Source: Lutibacter sp. (GTDB lineage: Bacteria; Bacteroidota; Bacteroidia; Flavobacteriales; Flavobacteriaceae). From it: a DNA stretch of 38,244 nt. The DNA lies in contig JACUUQ010000004.1 in assembly GCA_014859175.1 (NCBI GenBank), positions 1-38,244 of the forward strand, given 5' to 3'. The notes under the pieces were generated by a model, which saw only the letters and a program-made list of their open reading frames with translations, did no database searches and had not been told where the DNA came from. Both the position numbers and the translations under genes were made by a program. Positions 18,119 through 26,412 of this stretch are shown one piece after another. Each line of letters begins with the position of its first letter. Within the stretch, counting starts at the first letter, position 1.

Positions 18119-18628
18119 ATGGCTAAAACACCCATAGAATCTTTAACCATTTTAACCGATATTGTTTTACCGGGAGAAAGCAATCCGTTAGGGAATTTAT
18201 TTGGCGGAGAATTGTTGGCGCGAATGGACAGGGCATGCAGCATTGCGGCTCGCCGCCATTCTCACGCAATTGTAGTAACTGCGTCTGTAAATCACGTAGC
18301 TTTCAACAACGCCATTCCGGTTGGCAGTGTGGTGACCATTGAAGCCAAAGTTTCAAGGGCTTTTAAATCTTCTATGGAAATTTATGTGGATGTTTGGATT
18401 GAAGACCGGAAATCTCAAAAACGATCAAAAGTAAATGAAGGCATTTACACATTTGTTGCTGTTGATCAATCTGGGAAACCCATAACCATTCCTCAATTAA
18501 CACCTGAAACGGCGCTTGAAAAGGAACGCTATGAAGGCGCATTGCGCCGGAAACAATTAAGCTTGATTCTTTCCGGAAAAATGAAACCTGCGGACGCTGA
18601 CGAATTGAGGAAATTATTTATTGGCTAA
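18119..18628 (+). CDS. Acyl-CoA thioesterase, hotdog fold
   Basis: Enzyme of 169 residues that hydrolyses acyl-CoA to free fatty acid and CoA. It has one hotdog domain: PGESNPLGNLFGGELLARMDRACSIAA contains the conserved N-x-x-G-x-x-x-G-G-x-x-L-x-x-M-D active-site helix, followed by the strand ASVNHVAFNNAIPVGSVV. It resembles YciA/BACH-type thioesterases; chain-length preference cannot be told. The ATG at 18119 gives the normal N-terminus. It converges on the EnvC-like gene with only 3 bp between stop codons and no visible terminator. Confidence 0.92.
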   Translation: MAKTPIESLTILTDIVLPGESNPLGNLFGGELLARMDRACSIAARRHSHAIVVTASVNHVAFNNAIPVGSVVTIEAKVSRAFKSSMEIYVDVWIEDRKSQKRSKVNEGIYTFVAVDQSGKPITIPQLTPETALEKERYEGALRRKQLSLILSGKMKPADADELRKLFIG

Positions 18629-18631
18629 ACC

Positions 18632-19849
18632 TTACATCCTATAAATCCAGGAAGCTGGATTTTCCGTGGTTACATTTCGCGACAATACAAATCCCAAAAT
18701 TGTTTTTCCGGTAATTTTATCGGTAAAAATAGTTCCTATTTCTTGCTTTGTTTTTACTTTTTGGCCCGTATTCACAAATACATTTTCCAAATTTTTATAC
18801 ACGCTGATATAATCCCCGTGCTGAATTAATACGGCTTTTAAATTGCCGCCCAAAACTTGAACCGAAAGCACAGTTCCTTCAAAAACAGCGCGCGCTTTAC
18901 TGCCGCTGGCTGTGGTAATTCTAACGCCATTGCTTTGTATTGTGGCTGTTTTTACAACAGGATGCGGTTGTTTTCCGTAATAAGTTGACACAAATCCTTT
19001 TTCAACAGGCCACGGCAATTGTCCTTTGTTGGCCGTAAATTTTGTGGCCAATTCCTTCGCTTCGGCGGTTAGGGTAAAGGTTGCAGAAGTAGGTTTTGAA
19101 GTGTTTTTATTGGAAGCCACAATGGCATCCCTGATTATTTTATCTATTTGGGCATCAATCTTTCTTTCTTCTTTTTGAAATTGTGAAATTTGCCTCTTGT
19201 ATTTATTTTCTTTGTTTTTTACCTGACTCAATAAGCTTTCCTGTTCCTTTTTTTCCTTTTGAATTACAATTTGCTCTTGTTGTTTTTCAGTCAGAAGTTC
19301 TTGTTTTTGCTTCTTTTTTGAAATTAGGGTATCCGTTAAAACCTGAATTTCAATTGTTTTTCGCTGAATTTCATCTGCCTGATTTTTTCTGAAACTGGTA
19401 TATTGTTTCATGTACTGAAAGCGTTTATAGCCCTGATAAAAATTATCGGAAGAAAGCAAAAACATAATTCGACTATTTTGAGACTTGCTTTTGTACGATT
19501 TAAAAATCATTTGGGCATAGTCTTTTTTTAGCGCTTCTAAATTGCGTTGGTTTTTGTTTATTTCAAGCTGATTTGTGTAAATTTCATTCCCAAGCTCGGC
19601 AGATTCATTTGAAATAACGTTTATCAATTCTTCTCTTTTACCAATTTTATCGGTTAAATCTTTAACCTCAACCAATAAGTTTTTTTCCGTTCTTTTTGTA
19701 TTGGAAAGCAATCCATTGATATAAATTATATCTTTTTGAATCTGGGCTCTGCGCGCCTCCAAATTTTCACGCTTTGAGCTTTGGGCAAAAATTGCCACAC
19801 TTAAAAACAGTGCCGAAAAAAGAAAAATGTACTTGAATTTAAACTGCAT
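18632..19849 (-). CDS. EnvC-like murein hydrolase activator, M23/LytM domain
   Basis: Periplasmic protein of 405 residues: signal peptide (MQFKFKYIFLFSALFLSVAI, ending FAQ), a long coiled coil over about residues 25-240 rich in Lys/Glu/Gln, and a C-terminal LytM (peptidase M23) domain from about residue 285. The domain lacks the zinc ligands of active M23 enzymes: where HxGxD is expected it has SNGVRI, and the HxH-type site reads LGFVLSRN. This is as in EnvC and NlpD, which activate amidases rather than cut peptidoglycan themselves. A role in septum splitting follows from the family. Its ATG overlaps the stop of the DUF4292 gene by 1 nt (TAATG), so the two are translationally coupled. Confidence 0.9.
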   Translation of the reverse strand: MQFKFKYIFLFSALFLSVAIFAQSSKRENLEARRAQIQKDIIYINGLLSNTKRTEKNLLVEVKDLTDKIGKREELINVISNESAELGNEIYTNQLEINKNQRNLEALKKDYAQMIFKSYKSKSQNSRIMFLLSSDNFYQGYKRFQYMKQYTSFRKNQADEIQRKTIEIQVLTDTLISKKKQKQELLTEKQQEQIVIQKEKKEQESLLSQVKNKENKYKRQISQFQKEERKIDAQIDKIIRDAIVASNKNTSKPTSATFTLTAEAKELATKFTANKGQLPWPVEKGFVSTYYGKQPHPVVKTATIQSNGVRITTASGSKARAVFEGTVLSVQVLGGNLKAVLIQHGDYISVYKNLENVFVNTGQKVKTKQEIGTIFTDKITGKTILGFVLSRNVTTENPASWIYRM

Positions 19850-20625
19850 TATTTTAAAGTAATTTCTTTGTAACCTGAAGGGATCTCAAAAGGAAACGTT
19901 AACACTTCGTTGAATTCAACCGACTTATATTGGATATTGATGGTGGTTAAATTATTGCGGTCCGTGGCTCTTATATTGATATTTTCGGGAAATTGCTCGC
20001 CCTTAATATTTTTGTAGTTTTCGTAGGAAACGGAGAGCAGTTGTTGCTTTTCCGTATTGGTAATTTCTTGTCGGTTTAGCTTGAAGTTATCCGGATTCAT
20101 AAAAAACAAAATGCCAAACAATTCACTCTCCTTTATCGGCGATAATTGATACAGGTGATTGTCGATTTTAGAATCGTATTTTTCCTTCTTTAAGTTTAAA
20201 ACGGCTTGTCCCAATAAAATATTTTGCACTTTATCATAATCCAATTCTGTCCCCAGCCATTTGCTTAACAATGCAAAATCCCCATCATAATAAGTGCCCT
20301 TTAATTTTTCGTAATAACTAACCCTGCTTGGCGTAATTTTAACTTTTGCCAAAGGAAACCCTAACTTGGTGGCGCTCATCCAAATTGTTTTATCCATATC
20401 AATCCGAAGTTTTATATTTACGGAGGTTGACATTTTATTGTCGGAATATTTGGCATTTAAATTGGCATTCACCGTTTTCTGGTTGAAAGTATTGTCGTAG
20501 TGATTGCTAATGATTTTTTTCGTTGAAATGTCTTCAATGCTATCCATGTCGGTCACACTTTTTTTGCTTTTGCACGAAGAAAGTGCCAATAACAGCAATA
20601 TCGCTATTTTAAAATAATGTTTCAT
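19849..20625 (-). CDS. DUF4292 lipoprotein
   Basis: Lipoprotein of 258 residues. The signal sequence MKHYFKIAILLLLALSSCKS has the lipobox LSSC, so the mature protein begins at Cys18 and is lipid-anchored. The rest is rich in beta-strand (VNIKLRIDMDKTIWMSATKLGFPLAKVKI, FNEVLTFPFEIPSGYKEITL), like LolB/LolA-type open-barrel folds, to which DUF4292 proteins have been compared. It lies between a TPR gene and an EnvC-like gene, an arrangement common in Flavobacteriia that points to an envelope role. Its ATG overlaps the stop of a possible small ORF (ATGA) upstream. The molecular function is not established. Confidence 0.88.
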   Translation of the reverse strand: MKHYFKIAILLLLALSSCKSKKSVTDMDSIEDISTKKIISNHYDNTFNQKTVNANLNAKYSDNKMSTSVNIKLRIDMDKTIWMSATKLGFPLAKVKITPSRVSYYEKLKGTYYDGDFALLSKWLGTELDYDKVQNILLGQAVLNLKKEKYDSKIDNHLYQLSPIKESELFGILFFMNPDNFKLNRQEITNTEKQQLLSVSYENYKNIKGEQFPENINIRATDRNNLTTINIQYKSVEFNEVLTFPFEIPSGYKEITLK

Positions 20626-20711
20626 CTGAAGCTTTTAATTTTTTTTAATAGATCAGATGGAACGCCGGTAATTTTTTTGTGCTTAAGTTTATATTGGTTC
20701 TGGCGTTTCAT
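20622..20711 (-). CDS. Possible 29-residue small ORF between TPR and DUF4292 genes
   Basis: Too short for the ORF track. On the minus strand an ATG at 20711, 9 bp after the TPR stop, opens a 29-codon frame starting MKRQNQYKLKHKKITG and ending KKIKSFR. Its TGA overlaps the DUF4292 ATG (ATGA). It fills the whole gap of about 95 bp and is very basic, with no hydrophobic segment. The same stretch has a 12-nt imperfect inverted repeat (AGATGGAACGCC and GGCGTTTCATCT, 35 nt apart), so a structured leader is an alternative explanation. It may be a coupling peptide or chance; conservation would decide. Confidence 0.35.
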   Translation of the reverse strand: MKRQNQYKLKHKKITGVPSDLLKKIKSFR

Positions 20712-20720
20712 CTTTTAATT

Positions 20721-21674
20721 TTATTTTCTTAACGCAGCGGATCTTTGTTTGTATTTTATTGCTTCGCTTTTGTTCCCCAACTTTTCATGGCTTACAGAAA
20801 GTTGTTCGTAAAAATCGGCTTCCATTGCGCTGTTGTCAATAACAAAATCAATGCCAATACTTAAAACGGCGATGGCTTCATTATATTTTCCCAGCATATT
20901 TAGCGCCAAACCATTCATTTTATATAAAAAAGGCTGCTCCGGAAACAATTCCAACGCCCCTTTACTGTCGGCATAAACTGCTTCAAAAAGTTCACCTGCC
21001 GCTTCTTTTTTCAATATTTCTTTTACCGTTTTAAAGTCTTTTTTTTCGGCATAAGATTTTTTCAATGTTTCAATATCATATTTTCCCGAGGTAATTTTAG
21101 TAGGATTTTCAATTTTTTCGGAAACCGATTTTCTGTTTTCCAAAAACTTTTTGAACGATTTTGTGCGCAATGTTGCCTTCGCATTTTCTTCAATTTTTGC
21201 AATCAAGGCTTCCGCTTCCGCAAAATTTTGATTTTGAATGTAAAGAAACACCAATTCTTCAGATTCTTTTGGCTGAAGTTTCAGTATTTTTTTTTGAACT
21301 TCAATGGCTTTATTAAAATTTCGATGCGCTTTTAAAATGGCCACTTTATGTTGCAACAAATACCTGTTTTCCGCTTCAAATTCCAAAGCTTTATCAATAA
21401 ATAATTCCGCTTCAAAATAATTGTTCAGTTCCAAATGATTTTTTGAAAATTCAAATAAAACAGACACATTCACAGCATCAATTTCATTGCACAATTCCAG
21501 ACTTTCAATCGCTTTTCCGTAGTTTTTTATGGCTTTTTGCTTTAAAGCCTCAAAAAAATGGGTTTGAAATTTTAAGTTGTTTTCTTCCTCTGTGTTAATA
21601 TTTTGGGCAATTGAAATACTTGAAATGAAAAACATTCCAACCGCCATTATCATATACAAATTCTTAGTTCCCAT
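20721..21674 (-). CDS. TPR repeat protein, exported
   Basis: Protein of 317 residues from the ATG at 21674 (MGTKNLYMIMAVGMFFISSI, ending IAQ), a signal peptide. The track start is a TTG four codons earlier. The body is a run of helical pairs of the tetratricopeptide type, for example NYGKAIESLELCNEIDAVN, NYFEAELFIDKALEFEAENR and GKYNEAIAVLSIGIDF, so it is a periplasmic scaffold for protein contacts. It is the first gene of the operon with DUF4292 and the EnvC-like gene, and probably acts with them in the envelope. No enzymatic motif is seen. Confidence 0.85.
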   Translation of the reverse strand: MGTKNLYMIMAVGMFFISSISIAQNINTEEENNLKFQTHFFEALKQKAIKNYGKAIESLELCNEIDAVNVSVLFEFSKNHLELNNYFEAELFIDKALEFEAENRYLLQHKVAILKAHRNFNKAIEVQKKILKLQPKESEELVFLYIQNQNFAEAEALIAKIEENAKATLRTKSFKKFLENRKSVSEKIENPTKITSGKYDIETLKKSYAEKKDFKTVKEILKKEAAGELFEAVYADSKGALELFPEQPFLYKMNGLALNMLGKYNEAIAVLSIGIDFVIDNSAMEADFYEQLSVSHEKLGNKSEAIKYKQRSAALRK

Positions 21675-21812
21675 AAAGCATTGCAATATACAATTTATTC
21701 AAGTGAAAAAATAGGTTAATTAGGTGGTTAGAAAAGAGAAAATAGCATAGAGAAAATAGAATTTTAACATTTAACCCGACTGCGGCAGGCCGGCTTTTAA
21801 CTTTTGTAAATT

Positions 21813-21840
21813 CCCCCTTCGGGGGTTAGGGGGCTTTTTA
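21813..21840. terminator. CCCCCTTCGGGGG hairpin and GC-rich repeat after the ABC gene
   Basis: A 5-bp G:C stem with a TTC loop (21813-21825) followed by two copies of TTAGGGGGCT, immediately downstream of the minus-strand ABC ATPase stop. There is no long T-run on that strand, so termination is uncertain. The composition contrasts with the AT-rich surroundings, and it may be a dispersed intergenic repeat. Confidence 0.45.
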
Positions 21841-21845
21841 GGGGG

Positions 21846-23525
21846 CTAAATTCCCTTAGGAATGGCGTCAATTAATTTTTGGGCATAGGCCGTTTTTGGC
21901 GATTTGTAAATGGCGTCGGCATCACCAATTTCTTCAATTTTGCCGTTGCTCATCACCACCAGCTGATCTGCCATATATTTTACGACCGCCAAATCGTGGG
22001 AAATAAAAATATAGGTGAAACCAAAATCGGCCTTCAATTCATTCAGCAAATTTAACACCTGCGCCTGCACGGAAACATCGAGCGCCGAAACCGATTCGTC
22101 GCAAATAATTAATTTTGGTTTTAGGGCAATCGTTCGCGCAATGCCAATCCGCTGCCGTTGTCCGCCCGAAAACTCATGCGGATATCTGTAAAAATGTTCC
22201 GCTTCCAAACCAACGCGTTCCAACAATTCAAAAACATATTTTTTTCGTTCTTCGGATGAATTTAATATTTTGTGCACTTTCATCGGTTCCATCAATGCTT
22301 CACCGACCGGAATTCTTGGATTGAGCGACGAAAAAGGATCCTGAAAAATGATCTGGACTTCTTTTCGGAAATCTTTTAACTCTTTTTTGGTTAGATTGGT
22401 GACGTCCTTTTGTTTGTAAAAAATTTGTCCCTTAGTGGCTTTTTCCAAATGCAAAATGGTGCGCCCTAAGGTAGTTTTGCCACAACCCGATTCTCCAACC
22501 AACCCCAAAGTTTCCCCTTCAAAAAGTTTAAAAGAAACGGCATCAACAGCTTTTACGGGATTCGCTTTTCCGAAGAAAAAAGGTTTTTCAGTGTTGAAAT
22601 AAGTCGCCACATTTTTAACTTCCAGCAAGGGTTTTGTTGCATAAATTTTGTCGTGAAAATCGTTTCGTTGGGCTGTGGTATATATTTCATGAGCAACCGT
22701 ATTTTCTATGAAATCTTTTACGGTGGGCAACTTTTTTAGGCGTTCTTTTAAATTTGGTTTTGAGTTTATGAGCGCTTTGGTATAATTATGAACGGGATGT
22801 TTAAAAACCTGGGACACATTTCCCTGCTCCACAATTTCTCCCTGATACATCACCAAAACGGTATCCGCAATTTCCGAAACCAAGGCCAAATCGTGTGTGA
22901 TAAAAATAATGCTCATTTCGGTTTCCTGCTGAAGTGCTTTCAAAAGTTCAATAATTTCTTTTTGAATGGTGACGTCAAGCGCTGTGGTGGGTTCGTCGGC
23001 AATTAAAATTTGCGGTTTGCAGGCGATGGCCATCGCAATCATCACCCGTTGTTTTTGTCCGCCCGAAAGCTGATGCGGATATTGACCGTACATCACTTCT
23101 GCCCTTGGCAATTTTACCTTCTGAAAAAGCGCAATCACCTGATTTTTAGCTTCCTTTTTCGGCAGCTTTTTGTGTTGCAATAAAATTTCCTGGACCTGAT
23201 AGCCGCAGGTTAAACTTGGATTTAAGGAACTCATCGGTTCTTGAAAAATCATGGAGATTTTATTTCCCCTTATTTTTTGAAACTCCTTTTCTGAAGTATT
23301 TTGTAAATTTGTGTCGTTGAATAAAATACTGCCGTTTATGGTCGCATTTTTTGGGAGCAATCCTAAAATTGCCAAAGAAGTCACCGATTTACCGCTGCCC
23401 GATTCGCCAACGATGCCCAATATTTGCTGTGAATTCAATTCAAATGAAACATCATTCACCACCTTATTTTGGTCAAACGAAATGGATAAATTCTGAACTT
23501 TTAAAATAGGTTCCATAGGGTTCAT
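21846..23525 (-). CDS. Fused double ABC ATPase, oligopeptide/dipeptide uptake type
   Basis: Cytoplasmic ATPase of about 559 residues with two complete nucleotide-binding domains, as in YejF, GsiA or a DppD-DppF fusion. Domain 1 has Walker A GESGSGKS, signature LSGGQKQR and Walker B ILIADEPTTALD. Domain 2 has GESGCGKTT, FSGGQRQR and LIICDESVSALD (Ser instead of Pro after DE, common in this family). It would power import of peptides through permeases that are not encoded nearby. The track start at 23558 (MAIFVTKRNTN) overlaps a TATATTCG promoter-like box, so the ATG at 23525 (MNPMEPILKVQNLSISF) or the one three codons later is more likely. Confidence 0.9.
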   Translation of the reverse strand: MNPMEPILKVQNLSISFDQNKVVNDVSFELNSQQILGIVGESGSGKSVTSLAILGLLPKNATINGSILFNDTNLQNTSEKEFQKIRGNKISMIFQEPMSSLNPSLTCGYQVQEILLQHKKLPKKEAKNQVIALFQKVKLPRAEVMYGQYPHQLSGGQKQRVMIAMAIACKPQILIADEPTTALDVTIQKEIIELLKALQQETEMSIIFITHDLALVSEIADTVLVMYQGEIVEQGNVSQVFKHPVHNYTKALINSKPNLKERLKKLPTVKDFIENTVAHEIYTTAQRNDFHDKIYATKPLLEVKNVATYFNTEKPFFFGKANPVKAVDAVSFKLFEGETLGLVGESGCGKTTLGRTILHLEKATKGQIFYKQKDVTNLTKKELKDFRKEVQIIFQDPFSSLNPRIPVGEALMEPMKVHKILNSSEERKKYVFELLERVGLEAEHFYRYPHEFSGGQRQRIGIARTIALKPKLIICDESVSALDVSVQAQVLNLLNELKADFGFTYIFISHDLAVVKYMADQLVVMSNGKIEEIGDADAIYKSPKTAYAQKLIDAIPKGI

Positions 23526-23558
23526 GTTGGTGTTTCTCTTGGTTACGAATATAGCCAA

Positions 23559-23811
23559 ATTTGAACAAATTTAAGAAATCTTTTAGCCATTGAATCTTGA
23601 ATAAAATTTGATAAACAGTAGTTTTTTGAGTATATTGTTTTTATTTCACGGAGTTGCACAAAGCTAACACAAAGACAAACAAAGGTTTAGGAAATTAACC
23701 ACAAACGCATATATTTTCTCAAGGCACGCAAAGTATTTATCCATTAATTCGAGGTTAAATATGCCAATTCGTGTTGGTTTCAAATATTAAATAATCAAAT
23801 CTTTTGTTTTC
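23559..23811. other. Intergenic region without a gene
   Basis: No coding frame of note. It contains loosely repeated words (CACAAAG, ACACAAAG, CGCAAAG) of the kind seen in dispersed intergenic repeats, but I could not define a unit. An inverted-repeat arm follows directly. Confidence 0.5.
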
Positions 23812-23856
23812 TTGCGCCCTTCGCGATTTTTTTCATTGGCTCCTTGCGGTTAAAAA
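23812..23856. repeat. Left arm of inverted repeat around small membrane-protein gene
   Basis: The arm ends GGCTCCTTGCGGTTAA and is an imperfect reverse complement of 24204-24243. It lies about 20 bp past the stop of the small membrane-protein gene. See the right arm for details. Confidence 0.65.
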
Positions 23857-23876
23857 ACAGCACAAAAGCTATTGAA

Positions 23877-24119
23877 TTAATTATTTTTGGTGGCCAATTT
23901 CACCAATCCGACCGCAGAAACCAGCGCCCAACATCCTTCCAGTATCACAAAAGGCATATAATTTAAAAGTACCGAAGCCAAACAGGCAATGCCAGCACCC
24001 AAAAAATTTAACAGCAAATACGTTAAACTGTCGGTTTTAATTTTGTCTTTTAAATTCAGGAAAAAAGCCAATAAAAGTAAGGTTACGCCAATAAATCCGG
24101 TCCAATCGATGTAGTTCAT
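23877..24119 (-). CDS. Small membrane protein, CBU_0592-like
   Basis: Protein of 80 residues with three hydrophobic segments (WTGFIGVTLLLLAFFLNL, LTYLLLNFLGAGIACLASV, PFVILEGCWALVSAVGLVKL). The layout and the KTDSLTYLLLNFLGAG segment fit the CBU_0592-like domain, a small integral membrane family of unknown function. It stands alone, bounded on both sides by arms of an inverted repeat, with no partner gene. The start ATG at 24119 gives MNYIDWTGFIG, typical of the family. No substrate or catalytic residue can be proposed. Confidence 0.8.
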   Translation of the reverse strand: MNYIDWTGFIGVTLLLLAFFLNLKDKIKTDSLTYLLLNFLGAGIACLASVLLNYMPFVILEGCWALVSAVGLVKLATKNN

Positions 24120-24203
24120 GCTTGTTTTATTATTGATTTCACAAATAATTGCGAAAGTAAAATTAGGAGATTATTTGCGTATTCTAAGCAAAATGCAAAA
24201 AAA

Positions 24204-24243
24204 TTAACCGCAAGGAGCAAAAGCAAAAACGCAAGGAGCGCAA
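24204..24243. repeat. Right arm of inverted repeat around small membrane-protein gene
   Basis: Starts TTAACCGCAAGGAGC and contains GCAAGGAGC twice. Its reverse complement matches 23812-23856 apart from a few substitutions and short indels; the outermost 15 to 17 bases agree best. The two arms bracket the 80-residue membrane protein gene, about 350 bp apart. Confidence 0.65.
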
Positions 24244-24279
24244 TTTTGTTTTGGTTTACATTTTGATCTTAATTCAATG

Positions 24280-24412
24280 CGCGTTAGGGAGTGAAGCGGA
24301 AATCCCGGCGTTGCGAGTTTGTTGATAAATATGTTCGACAGATTGCCACGCTCCGCTCGCAACGACGGATTGAAGCGAAAAGCCCGACCCAAAGGGGAAC
24401 GCCCAAAATTAA
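24280..24412. repeat. GC-rich intergenic dispersed-type repeat
   Basis: Runs from GCGCGTTAGGGAGTGAAGCG to AAAGCCCGACCCAAAGGGGA and ACGCCC, enclosing GATTGCCACGCTCCGCTCGC. It is clearly richer in G+C than its surroundings and has paired words (GTGAAGCGGAAATCCC and TTGAAGCGAAAAGCCC). I recall similar intergenic sequences in other flavobacterial genomes, unverified here. A 78-residue minus-strand ORF over it looks like a by-product. Confidence 0.6.
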
Positions 24413-24429
24413 ATCTCACTTTTATTGTG

Positions 24430-24437
24430 TACTTTTG
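24430..24437 (+). promoter_or_regulatory. -7 promoter element of the ABC-F gene
   Basis: TACTTTTG matches TAnnTTTG exactly, 14 bp before the ATG at 24452. No -33 box was found at the expected distance. Confidence 0.45.
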
Positions 24438-24451
24438 CAAAAATTTGAAAT

Positions 24452-26311
24452 ATGAATTATTTATCCGTTGAAAATATATCGAAGTCGTTTGGTGAAGTGG
24501 CGCTTTTTAGCAATGTTTCATTCGGCATAAATAAGGATCAAAAAATTGCCTTTATTGCCAAAAACGGCACCGGGAAAACCACAATTTTGAACATTATAGC
24601 GGGATTGGAGAGTCCGGACAGCGGACAAGTGGTGTCGCGCAAGGGCATAAAAATTGAATATTTGTCGCAGGAAGACAGTTTAGATGACAATTTAACGGTG
24701 GAGGAAACCATTTTTAATTCGGACAACGAGACGTTAAAAGTGATTGAGGAATATGAAAAAGCGCTGAACAATCCCAATGATGAAAAGGGGTATCAGGTGG
24801 CTTTTGAAAAAATGGAAAGGCTCAATGCCTGGGATTTTGAAACCCAATACAAGCAAATTTTATCAAAATTAAAATTAGACGATTTAACGCAAAAAGTGGG
24901 TTCACTATCGGGCGGACAGCGCAAAAGATTGTCGTTGGCAGTGATTTTAATCCACAAATCGGATCTGTTGATTTTAGATGAGCCCACCAACCATTTGGAT
25001 TTAGAAATGATTGAATGGCTTGAAAATTATTTTCAAAAAGAGAAAGTTACCCTTTTAATGGTAACACACGACAGGTACTTTTTAGAGCGTGTTTGCAACG
25101 AAATTATAGAATTGGATCAGGGAAATTTATACACTTATAAAGGAAATTACTCCTATTTTTTAGAGAAAAAAGAAGAGCGATTGGCGATTGAACAAGCAAG
25201 TGTTGATAAAGCCAAAAACCTGTTTGTGAAAGAATTGGAGTGGATGCGCCGGCAGCCGAAAGCACGTACCACAAAATCCAAATCGCGAATTGACGATTTT
25301 TTCATCATTAAAGAGGAAGCACACAAACGAAGAGACAACCATAAAGTGCAGTTGGAGATTGATATGGAGCGTTTGGGTTCAAAAATTGCAGAATTTCACC
25401 ATGTTTCAAAATCTTTTGGTGATTTGAAAATATTGGATAAGTTCGATTATGTGTTCAAAAGAAACGAACGCATAGGAATTATCGGCAAAAACGGCACCGG
25501 AAAATCGAGTTTCATAAAAATGCTTACCGGACAAATACCTGTTGATTCTGGCAAGGTTGTGATTGGTGAAACCATAAAATTCGGCCATTACTCACAAGAT
25601 GGAATTGTGATAAAGCCGGGCCAAAAAGTGATAGAAGTGATCAAGGAATTCGGGGAATATATTCCGCTGACCAAAGGAAGGAAAATTTCTGCAGCGCAGT
25701 TGCTTGAACGGTTTATGTTCAGCAGATCGAGGCAATACGATTTTGTGGAGAAATTAAGCGGCGGCGAACGAAAACGCTTGTATTTGTGCACGGTTTTAAT
25801 CCAAAATCCGAACTTTTTAATTCTGGATGAGCCCACAAACGATTTGGATATTGTAACCTTGAACGTACTGGAAGATTTTTTGCTCGATTTCCCAGGCTGT
25901 TTAATCGTGGTTTCTCACGACCGATATTTTATGGACAAGATTGTGGATCATCTTTTTGTTTTTAAAGGCGATGGCGTTATTGAAGATTTCCCCGGAAATT
26001 ATACCGATTACAAAGTGTATGAAGATTCAAAACCTGCGGAAGAAAATACGGCAGTAAAAAACACAGATTCCAGAATAAAATCTGACAACAAATCGAAATT
26101 GTCGTTTAAAGAAAAAAAGGAATTCGACAATATTGAAAGCGATATTGAGGCTTTAACCACACAAAAAAGCGCCATTGAAGCAAAGTTTTTGGATGCTGCG
26201 CTTTCTGTGGAAGAAATCAACGAACTGTCTGCAAAACTTCAGGAAATTAATCAAAAAATCGATCAAAAAGAAGGGCGTTGGTTTGAACTTTCTTCGATGT
26301 TGGAAGATTAA
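24452..26311 (+). CDS. uup: ABC-F family ATPase, Uup-like
   Basis: Soluble protein of 619 residues with two ABC domains and no membrane part, so a ribosome- or nucleic-acid-associated ABC-F ATPase rather than a transporter. Domain 1 has Walker A AKNGTGKTT, SGGQRKRLSLA and LLILDEPTNHLDL. Domain 2 has GKNGTGKSS, SGGERKRLYL and FLILDEPTNDLDI. The inter-domain arm (ELEWMRRQPKARTTKSKSRI) and a C-terminal coiled coil from about residue 555 (DIEALTTQKSAIEAKF) fit the Uup subgroup. Uup affects transposon excision and ribosome function in E. coli. Antibiotic-resistance ABC-F proteins have different linkers, so resistance is not suggested. Confidence 0.9.
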   Translation: MNYLSVENISKSFGEVALFSNVSFGINKDQKIAFIAKNGTGKTTILNIIAGLESPDSGQVVSRKGIKIEYLSQEDSLDDNLTVEETIFNSDNETLKVIEEYEKALNNPNDEKGYQVAFEKMERLNAWDFETQYKQILSKLKLDDLTQKVGSLSGGQRKRLSLAVILIHKSDLLILDEPTNHLDLEMIEWLENYFQKEKVTLLMVTHDRYFLERVCNEIIELDQGNLYTYKGNYSYFLEKKEERLAIEQASVDKAKNLFVKELEWMRRQPKARTTKSKSRIDDFFIIKEEAHKRRDNHKVQLEIDMERLGSKIAEFHHVSKSFGDLKILDKFDYVFKRNERIGIIGKNGTGKSSFIKMLTGQIPVDSGKVVIGETIKFGHYSQDGIVIKPGQKVIEVIKEFGEYIPLTKGRKISAAQLLERFMFSRSRQYDFVEKLSGGERKRLYLCTVLIQNPNFLILDEPTNDLDIVTLNVLEDFLLDFPGCLIVVSHDRYFMDKIVDHLFVFKGDGVIEDFPGNYTDYKVYEDSKPAEENTAVKNTDSRIKSDNKSKLSFKEKKEFDNIESDIEALTTQKSAIEAKFLDAALSVEEINELSAKLQEINQKIDQKEGRWFELSSMLED

Positions 26312-26346
26312 ATTGACAATTTTGAATGATGAATTCTTAATTTTGC

Positions 26347-26367
26347 CCTTCGACTGCGCTCAGGGTG
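26347..26367 (+). repeat. 21-nt repeat, copy 1
   Basis: CCTTCGACTGCGCTCAGGGT plus G. The same 21 bases occur in the same orientation at 33373-33393. It is GC-rich within AT-rich intergenic DNA. The 200-bp gap 26312-26511 holds this, a hairpin and nothing coding. Confidence 0.75.
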
Positions 26368-26412
26368 ACGAGATTTTGAATTACACAAATAAATATTGAT
26401 CGAAAATACCAA

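Noticed and set aside
24204-24440. 78-residue minus-strand ORF (LRAERGNL and similar)
   Set aside because: It lies on the dispersed-type repeat and an inverted-repeat arm, has no start context and shows no domain.
24452-26311. Antibiotic-resistance ABC-F protein
   Set aside because: The arm region and the C-terminal coiled coil fit Uup rather than the resistance subgroups.
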